A stretch of DNA of 22,856 bases, taken from Pseudomonadota bacterium. GTDB taxonomy: Bacteria; Pseudomonadota; Gammaproteobacteria; Legionellales; Legionellaceae. The notes beneath the pieces were generated by a model. The model was given only the letters and a program-made list of their open reading frames with translations. It had not been told where the DNA came from and ran no database searches. The stretch covers positions 1-22,856 of the forward strand of contig JAKBCM010000003.1 in NCBI GenBank assembly GCA_021807845.1, written 5' to 3'. Positions 17,824 through 22,856 of this stretch are shown here, in pieces (position 1 is the stretch's first letter; the number at the start of each line of letters is the position of its first letter). A program made the translations under genes and the position numbers.

Positions 17824-19002
17824 ATGTTTGAAATAATGGAAAGCCAACAGGAGAATGCCGTAATTAAAGTCGTCGGTGTCGGCGGTGGCGGCGGCAACGC
17901 GGTCGAGCATATGGTTGCCGAAAATATCGATGGTGTTGATTTTATTTGTGCAAATACAGATGCACAGGCGCTCAAAAACTCCAATGCAAAGATACTGATT
18001 CAATTAGGCGATACGCTTACAAAAGGATTGGGTGCTGGAGCTAACCCCCAGATCGGTAGAGAAGCGGCTGAAGAGGATCGTGAACGAATCAAAGAAGTGT
18101 TGCAAGGCGCTGATATGGTGTTCATCACCGCGGGTATGGGCGGTGGTACTGGAACGGGAGCGGCTCCTGTATTTGCAGAAGTAGCAAAAGAGCTTGGCAT
18201 TTTAACCGTAGCAGTGGTCACCAAACCATTTTCCTTTGAAGGAAAACAGCGTGCTTTAGCAGCAGATGAAGGGATCCGTCGATTAGCAGAGCATGTTGAT
18301 TCTCTCATCACGATTCCAAACAACAAGTTATTGAGTGTTTTAGGTAAAAACATTAGTTTGTTGAATGCTTTCAAAGCGGCAAACAATGTGTTGTTGGGTG
18401 CTGTCAAAGGCATTTCTGATTTGATCACTCGACCAGGTCTTATCAATGTAGACTTTGCTGACGTACGCACAGTCATGTCTGAAATGGGCATGGCGATGAT
18501 GGGTACGGGTAGTGCTAAGGGCGAAGAAAGAGCTCGCCAAGCAGCCGAAGCAGCTATTGCCTCACCTCTTCTAGAAGATGTCAATTTTTCTGGTGCTCGT
18601 GGTATTTTGGTCAATATTACCGCAGGTATTGATATGTCGATTGGCGAGTTTGAAGAAGTCGGTGATGTGGTCAAAGAGTTTATTTCCGATGATGCAACAG
18701 TGGTGGTCGGTACTGTCATTGATCCTGAAATGACTGAAGAAATGAGAGTGACTGTGATTGTGACGGGTCTTGGTGATACTAGACAAAAACAGCAACAGCA
18801 ACAGCAAGCAACCAGCAAAGCACGCTTGATTGAATCACGAAAAATAGATGGTTCTCTTGATTATCAACAACTGGAACGACCGGCTGTGATAAGAAAGCAA
18901 GCAGCAAGTGTGTCGCCTATCAAACAAAACAGCAATGCGATTCCAGATGTTGATTACTTAGATATTCCAGCATTTTTACGTCGACAAGAGGAAGAAGCGT
19001 AG
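17824..19002 (+). CDS. ftsZ: Cell division GTPase FtsZ
   Basis: FtsZ is the tubulin-like GTPase that forms the Z ring. From ATG 17824 it has 392 residues. The N-terminal nucleotide-binding domain includes [15 protein letters not shown], the tubulin signature GGGTGTG at 106-112, and [13 protein letters not shown]. The T7 synergy-loop region is [20 protein letters not shown]. The linker contains a polyglutamine run, and the C-terminal peptide [12 protein letters not shown] is the conserved site bound by FtsA and ZipA, both encoded upstream. GAGGT (17813-17817) sits 6 nt before ATG 17824; upstream in-frame TTG 17803 and GTG 17821 are less likely starts. It is the last gene of the block. lpxC, often next, is missing, and a long palindrome follows. 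Confidence 0.98.
   Translation: MFEIMESQQENAVIKVVGVGGGGGNAVEHMVAENIDGVDFICANTDAQALKNSNAKILIQLGDTLTKGLGAGANPQIGREAAEEDRERIKEVLQGADMVFITAGMGGGTGTGAAPVFAEVAKELGILTVAVVTKPFSFEGKQRALAADEGIRRLAEHVDSLITIPNNKLLSVLGKNISLLNAFKAANNVLLGAVKGISDLITRPGLINVDFADVRTVMSEMGMAMMGTGSAKGEERARQAAEAAIASPLLEDVNFSGARGILVNITAGIDMSIGEFEEVGDVVKEFISDDATVVVGTVIDPEMTEEMRVTVIVTGLGDTRQKQQQQQQATSKARLIESRKIDGSLDYQQLERPAVIRKQAASVSPIKQNSNAIPDVDYLDIPAFLRRQEEEA
18790..18807 (+). repeat. Short tandem repeat in ftsZ linker (three CAGCAA units)
   Basis: Three tandem copies of CAGCAA encode six consecutive glutamines in the disordered linker between the FtsZ GTPase core and the C-terminal tail. The unit length is a multiple of three, so gain or loss of copies keeps the frame. 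Confidence 0.8.
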
Positions 19003-19016
19003 AGGCATTCTACCAG

Positions 19017-19094
19017 ACCACGACCGGTAAAAACGAGTGGAAGCCCACGTAGCCTTGATGGAGCGTAGCTCCATCAAGGCTACGTGGTCGTGGT
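19017..19094. repeat. Long perfect palindrome after ftsZ, REP-like (GTAG-headed)
   Basis: CCACGTAGCCTTGATGGAGC (19045-19064) and its exact reverse complement (19068-19087) are separated only by GTA, giving a 20-bp stem with a 3-nt loop. An outer pair ACCACGACC (19017-19025) and GGTCGTGGT (19086-19094) is also perfect over 9 bp and shares two bases with the inner arm. Both arms carry the GTAG/CTAC head typical of REP palindromes mobilised by RAYT (Y1) transposases. The element fills the space between the convergent ftsZ and aidB-like genes. No T-run directly follows the stem on the plus strand; on the minus strand five T's (29033-type position: 19033-19029) come 11 nt after the stem. It may nevertheless stop transcription in both directions. 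The structure is certain; the REP assignment is inferred. Confidence 0.75.
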
Positions 19095-19098
19095 TCAG

Positions 19099-20777
19099 TC
19101 ATCGATCAAGTGCCAACAATTTTGTGTCTTTTCTATCTGTTTCAAAGAGGTTGAATGGTTGGGTTAAGTGTTTTGCGCACCAACGTTTTGCCGATATCGC
19201 GGGCTTCGGATCATGATTATTCAATAAAGCCCAATCAGCGTGCTCCAACAATAGGCTTGCAGCAAATGTCTCTGTCAAACTGAATGCAAACTGCCGGGCC
19301 ATCGTTTGTTGGTCCTCATCATTCTTCTTTGCTAGTTCATCTACAAACCGATATAGAATGGTCAGGGCATCACGTGTTTTTGCTTGCGCTTCAGTGAGTT
19401 CAGTGGCTTTTATTGACTTGAGACGCTTCTCTATGTCGCTCAAAAAAGGTTCGAGGGCATTTTCTTTTCGAATGGCGCGTAAAGCATCCAGACTTAATAC
19501 ATTGGTTGTCCCCTCCCAAATGGATAATACTTGGGTATCTCGTAGTAACTTAGGCAATCCTGTATCTTCGATATAGCCTGCACCGCCAAATGATTCGAGC
19601 CCTTCACTGACAACAGAGATGGCCTTTTTTGCCGTATATAACTTTACCAGTGGGGTTAAAAGTCGTAATAGCGCTTTGTCATGAGCGTTTGCTTGACCGA
19701 GTTCATCTTTTCCTAATTGTTCAATGGTGTAAAAGACTAGGTGAAAGGCTGCTTCAAATTCTACTTGTAGGGTTGCTAAGGTTTCAAGGTGAAGGCCATG
19801 TTCGGCAAGTGTTTTACCAAATGCTTGGCGTTTATATGCATAATCGCGTGCCAAAGCTATGGTTCGGCGCATGTATCCAACTGCGCAGCACGCATTATAT
19901 ATACGGGTGATATTAAATAGCGATGAAATCTTCTTGACCCCATCTCCGCTACCACCGATGAGGGTAGCTAATGTGCCATTGAGGGTTAACTCAGCAGTGG
20001 GCAGGGCTTTGGTCCCCAGTTTGTCCTTTAAACGGTTGATGCATAGACCATTTAATTGCCCATCTTGATTACGAAGTTCTAGGTAAAAAAGACTAAGCCC
20101 TTTGCTCCCAGCCGGTGATCCTTTGATACGGGCTAAAGTCATGGCTATTTGAGAGGTGGTCGCTGAAGTAAACCATTTGGTTCCATGTAAATAAAATTGT
20201 TCACCACAAGGGGTCGCGATGGTTGATGTGCCACTCACATCAGAGCCGCCAGTTCGTTCCGTCATCCATTGACCAGAAGTCCAGAATTCAGCAGGATCAG
20301 CAGAAGTAAGATGGTGCAAAGCCCTGCTTTTCAGGTGTTCATCACCATAAAGCTCTATCGCTCGTGCTGCACCATCAGTCATGGCAAGTGGGCAAGTATA
20401 AATGGCTGATGAGGGATGAAACAGATAAATCTTGGCAAACTGATAGACTCGTGAAAAAACACCATAAGCACGTTCATAGCCTATGGCAATTAATCTTTCT
20501 TCAGCCGAAATGCAATCCAGTTGTTTCCAGGCGGAAGAAACTTCAATATGATCAATTCTTTTTCCCCAAGGATCAAAAGGGATATGACAAGGGGGATTGA
20601 TTTCTGCTTGTTGACCCAATTGATAAATATCACTACGCGCTGTCCTAAACGACGAAGATCCGTCATGATTTCTTCACGAAATGCAACGGGTATTTTCCAG
20701 AGAAGATAAGATTGAAGTACTCGGTCGTCATCATATTGATTACCTAAGGTCGGTGGAGCTTGGAAAAAGTCACTCAT
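19099..20777 (-). pseudogene. AidB-like acyl-CoA dehydrogenase, disrupted by a frameshift
   Basis: Two adjacent minus-strand frames together encode one flavoprotein of the AidB (DNA alkylation response) branch of acyl-CoA dehydrogenases. ATG 20777 starts MSDFFQAPPTLGNQYDDDRVL and continues to about DLRRLGQRV. The protein then resumes in the frame that ends at 19099, as SDIYQLGQQAEINPPCHIPFDPWG. The switch lies at about 20632-20640 and amounts to a net loss of one base (or four). The downstream 500 residues look intact: MTERTGGSDVSGT (FAD/substrate loop), a KLGTKALPTAEL stretch, RQAFGKTLAEH, GGAGYIED, and SIWEGTTNVLSLDALR with the usual catalytic-position Glu. A TTG at 20619 could only restart a shortened product. 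It begins 12 bp after the TauE/SafE gene, so it is probably in that operon. A sequencing error at the site is the main alternative to a true pseudogene. Confidence 0.85.
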
Positions 20778-20789
20778 GAGGATTGGTTC

Positions 20790-21596
20790 CTAAAAAATCA
20801 AGCTAATCGAGGCAAAAAAAAGGATCAACACGAAACCATATTTTAACTGAGTACGCGGTAAAATATATGTCAAGCTCGCACCAAGTGGTGCAAATAACAT
20901 ACTAGGGATGGCTATGCAGATGATTGCTGGCCAATATAAAAAACCAGTTGTATCTGCTGGTAGGCCTGGCCGATGATATCCAGTATAGATAAAAGCAATG
21001 GTGCCAATGATTGAGACAGTAAGCGTACAGATGGCTGAGACAGCAGGTATTTTACGAGGGTCAATGCCACAATAACTCAGATAAGGAACGATGACAGCAC
21101 CTCCACCAATCCCTAAAAGTCCTGATTTAAAACCAATGATAAAGCTGATGAGGCGATCGATCCACCGAGGTGGAAATTGGCGAGCTTCTGTGACTTGTAG
21201 GTTAAACAACATTTTAATTCCAATAAAAAACAATACCACCCCTAAGATGATTTTGAGCCAATGAGTAGATAGGACTGCTGCGGTTAGTGCACCAGATATA
21301 GCGCCTAAAATGATTCCGGGGGCGAGTTGAAAATAGATATTCCATAGTATGGAGCTTTTTTTATGATGGGCACGAACAGAGGCCTGTGCTGTGAAGATCA
21401 TGATAGCAAAAGAACTTCCAGCAGCCACATGCATTTCATAAGCAGGCGCAATGAGGTGAGTATGATGAAATATAAATACGAGCGCGGGAACAACGATCAT
21501 CCCACCGCCTATCCCAAGAATGCCTGACATCAGTCCTGTAAATGCTCCTGTCAGCGCAAAAATGATGCCATTTTCAGCAATTTCTTGAATGATCAT
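20790..21596 (-). CDS. TauE/SafE family membrane permease (putative sulfite/organic anion exporter)
   Basis: The 268-residue protein is a typical TauE/SafE family member with about eight membrane helices in two homologous halves. Each half carries the family's Gly-rich motif: GILGIGGGMIVVPAL near residue 25 and GLLGIGGGAVIVPYL near residue 160. Characterised relatives export sulfite, sulfoacetate or related anions, but most members have no assigned substrate, and nothing here indicates one. ATG 21596 is preceded by AAAGGA with 6 nt spacing. It lies 34 bp after the membrane/coiled-coil protein gene and 12 bp before the aidB-like gene, so the three are probably co-transcribed leftward. The family call is firm; the function is open. 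Confidence 0.9.
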   Translation of the reverse strand: MIIQEIAENGIIFALTGAFTGLMSGILGIGGGMIVVPALVFIFHHTHLIAPAYEMHVAAGSSFAIMIFTAQASVRAHHKKSSILWNIYFQLAPGIILGAISGALTAAVLSTHWLKIILGVVLFFIGIKMLFNLQVTEARQFPPRWIDRLISFIIGFKSGLLGIGGGAVIVPYLSYCGIDPRKIPAVSAICTLTVSIIGTIAFIYTGYHRPGLPADTTGFLYWPAIICIAIPSMLFAPLGASLTYILPRTQLKYGFVLILFFASISLIF

Positions 21597-21630
21597 TCTA
21601 GTCCTTTAGAAATGTAGTGATAATATGATA

Positions 21631-22856
21631 TCAATTGTTCAGATCATTGGGTAATGTTTCAGAAAGATCGTCCTCTGATGCATCTGTTGACGAAATAAGG
21701 GCGTTCGACTGAGAGTTCGTCATTGCGGCTGGTTTAAAGAAACAATCTTTCATGGCTACCAATCCCTTTCCAATTTGTTTTATATTTTTAATGAGATATA
21801 AAGTCGTAGAAAGTCCAACAAGAGCTAGTCCTACTATTTGTATGGGTGGGATTGGAAAACAAAGGCATAACATCCCAGCAAAAGCGATTCCCCAAATAAA
21901 TGTGTTTTTACAAGCGTTGAAAATATCGGTTTTCAGTCTTTTTGCTATGGCTTTTTCAGCCTTGTCACACGTTGCAAAATCAAGTGTTTTTGTTTCGGAT
22001 CCATGTTGAAAAGAGATGATGGAGTCTTGGCTAATGATTTCATTTCCAAGGGAATCTAGTTGTTTTAAGAAATCGTGGGTGTCTTGATGAGTGTTTTGTT
22101 GTAATAGACTATCCTGTATGCGCCTGTTAAATTGTCTTAATTCATTTTGATGTTGTTTTGTCGTTGCAGAGTCTACTTCGTCAATCGCACTATATTGTCG
22201 CAAAGCAAATCGATGGATCATATCTTGCTCTATTTGCTCTTTTTGTTCTATAAATTCCTCAAGGCGGTGTTTTTTGCGCATTAACATCCAACGGGTCAAT
22301 TTTCCTTCTTCATTTTGATTGATGGATTCAAGCTCAGCAATTTGTTTTTTTAAATCAGGAATAATAATGGTATTGATGGTATCTAGTTCAGCCAAACTGT
22401 CTTTTACCCAATAGTCAAAAGTATAGTGACGCCTACACACGCGGACCATATCATCAAGATTCAAAATAAACCCAACTCCTGCTGCAGCACCAAAAGCTGG
22501 AGCGCCAAACAATGCGAAATTAATTGCAGTTAACGTGATGATTTGTGTTCCAGATAGTGAGTTTAAGAGACCTTTGATTTTGTTCATGATGGGTCTATGA
22601 TGATATTTATCAGTCAGTTGAAGTAGTCCCCCCACAACAGAGCAACCACCATCTATGTAATTCCATAACGGACCTATGAAATCAGATTCTGGCAAAAAAA
22701 TGTCTGCATGTCGTATCTCGCTCAAAATAGCCGGACCTAAAATCGTTAAGCTTGAAAAGATCCAATAGGTTTGATCGGGCAGAGTATCTGCAGCAGCTTT
22801 TGCAAAATCAGTCATTTGATTCATGACTTCTTGTGCGATAATACCGTCCGTTTTTG
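21631..22856 (-). CDS. Uncharacterised membrane/coiled-coil protein, probably 5'-partial; candidate secreted effector
   Basis: I do not recognise this protein. From ATG 22824 it has 397 residues, but the frame stays open upstream to the window edge (reading KTDGIIAQEV before that Met). No good ribosome site precedes 22824, so the true start may lie outside. Visible in order, numbered from Met 22824: a hydrophobic stretch (about 19-34), an Ala/Gly-rich hydrophobic region (about 93-123), a charged coiled-coil-like region (about 142-260), and a membrane hairpin (about 308-346). A polar acidic tail rich in Ser, Thr, Asp and Glu forms the last 28 residues. This architecture and tail resemble membrane-active Dot/Icm effectors of Legionellales, but that is inference. 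It precedes the TauE/SafE gene by 34 bp. An ordinary inner-membrane protein is the alternative. Confidence 0.7.
   Translation of the reverse strand, partial: KTDGIIAQEVMNQMTDFAKAAADTLPDQTYWIFSSLTILGPAILSEIRHADIFLPESDFIGPLWNYIDGGCSVVGGLLQLTDKYHHRPIMNKIKGLLNSLSGTQIITLTAINFALFGAPAFGAAAGVGFILNLDDMVRVCRRHYTFDYWVKDSLAELDTINTIIIPDLKKQIAELESINQNEEGKLTRWMLMRKKHRLEEFIEQKEQIEQDMIHRFALRQYSAIDEVDSATTKQHQNELRQFNRRIQDSLLQQNTHQDTHDFLKQLDSLGNEIISQDSIISFQHGSETKTLDFATCDKAEKAIAKRLKTDIFNACKNTFIWGIAFAGMLCLCFPIPPIQIVGLALVGLSTTLYLIKNIKQIGKGLVAMKDCFFKPAAMTNSQSNALISSTDASEDDLSETLPNDLNN

Noticed and set aside
18000..18818. 272-codon open frame antisense to ftsZ
   Set aside because: It lies wholly within ftsZ on the opposite strand, with a low-complexity Cys run mirroring the CAGCAA repeat and a composition rich in Ser, Thr, Pro and Ala. 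It is a mirror of ftsZ codon usage.
19029..19087. Canonical Rho-independent terminator after ftsZ
   Set aside because: The stem is strong, but no T-run directly follows it on the plus strand, and on the minus strand the five T's come 11 nt after the stem. It is described as a palindrome/REP-like element instead.
20521..20777. A separate small protein of 95 residues overlapping the aidB-like gene
   Set aside because: Its first half is the AidB-type N-terminus, while its second half is out-of-frame sequence after the frameshift; it is part of the broken gene.
1..22856. CRISPR array, tRNA, rRNA, insertion sequence, prophage or toxin-antitoxin genes
   Set aside because: I looked for repeat-spacer structure, transposase motifs and RNA genes on both strands and saw none; the intergenic gaps are all under 150 bp.

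Overview
The window looks like chromosomal core DNA of a Legionellales-type gammaproteobacterium. ZipA is present, which is essentially a gammaproteobacterial protein. The chromosome-organising protein is a canonical Smc rather than MukB. The division and cell wall (dcw) genes carry a short MurB beside a DdlA-sized D-Ala-D-Ala ligase. A polyhydroxyalkanoate synthase is present, and the DNA is moderately AT-rich by eye. The last gene encodes a membrane/coiled-coil protein with an acidic, Ser/Thr-rich tail of the kind seen in Dot/Icm effectors. The placement in Legionellales is inference; no rRNA or unique marker is present.

Layout. Positions 1-1096 (minus strand) hold the N-terminal two thirds of a ComM/YifB AAA+ protein that runs off the left edge. 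Positions 1171-2928 (minus) hold a class I PHA synthase, phaC. Its GTG start diverges from smc across a 139-bp intergenic region containing a small inverted repeat. From 3068 to 19002 (plus) there is one tightly packed block: smc, zipA, murF, mraY, murD, ftsW, murC, murB, ddl, ftsQ, ftsA, ftsZ. Most junctions overlap or are separated by fewer than 20 bp; the one larger gap is 78 bp between murF and mraY. After ftsZ comes a long GTAG-headed palindrome (about 19017-19094). It separates the block from a convergent minus-strand group at the right end: a frameshifted AidB-like acyl-CoA dehydrogenase gene, a TauE/SafE permease gene, and the membrane/coiled-coil protein gene, whose reading frame stays open to the right edge.

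How the genes work together. MurC, MurD and MurF build the UDP-MurNAc-peptide, MurB makes UDP-MurNAc, and Ddl supplies D-Ala-D-Ala. MraY transfers the product to undecaprenyl phosphate to give lipid I. FtsW polymerises lipid II at the septum, ZipA and FtsA tether FtsZ to the membrane, and FtsQ links the ring to the septal synthase. Smc compacts and helps segregate the chromosome. Compared with the textbook dcw order, murG is absent between ftsW and murC. The genes expected before murF (mraZ, mraW, ftsL, ftsI, murE) are replaced by smc-zipA, and lpxC is absent after ftsZ.

I found no CRISPR array, tRNA, rRNA, insertion sequence or phage gene. No stretch above 300 bp lacks a gene. I see no convincing new multi-gene system. 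The items most worth a second look are the REP-like palindrome, the aidB frameshift, the split dcw cluster and the candidate effector at the right edge.
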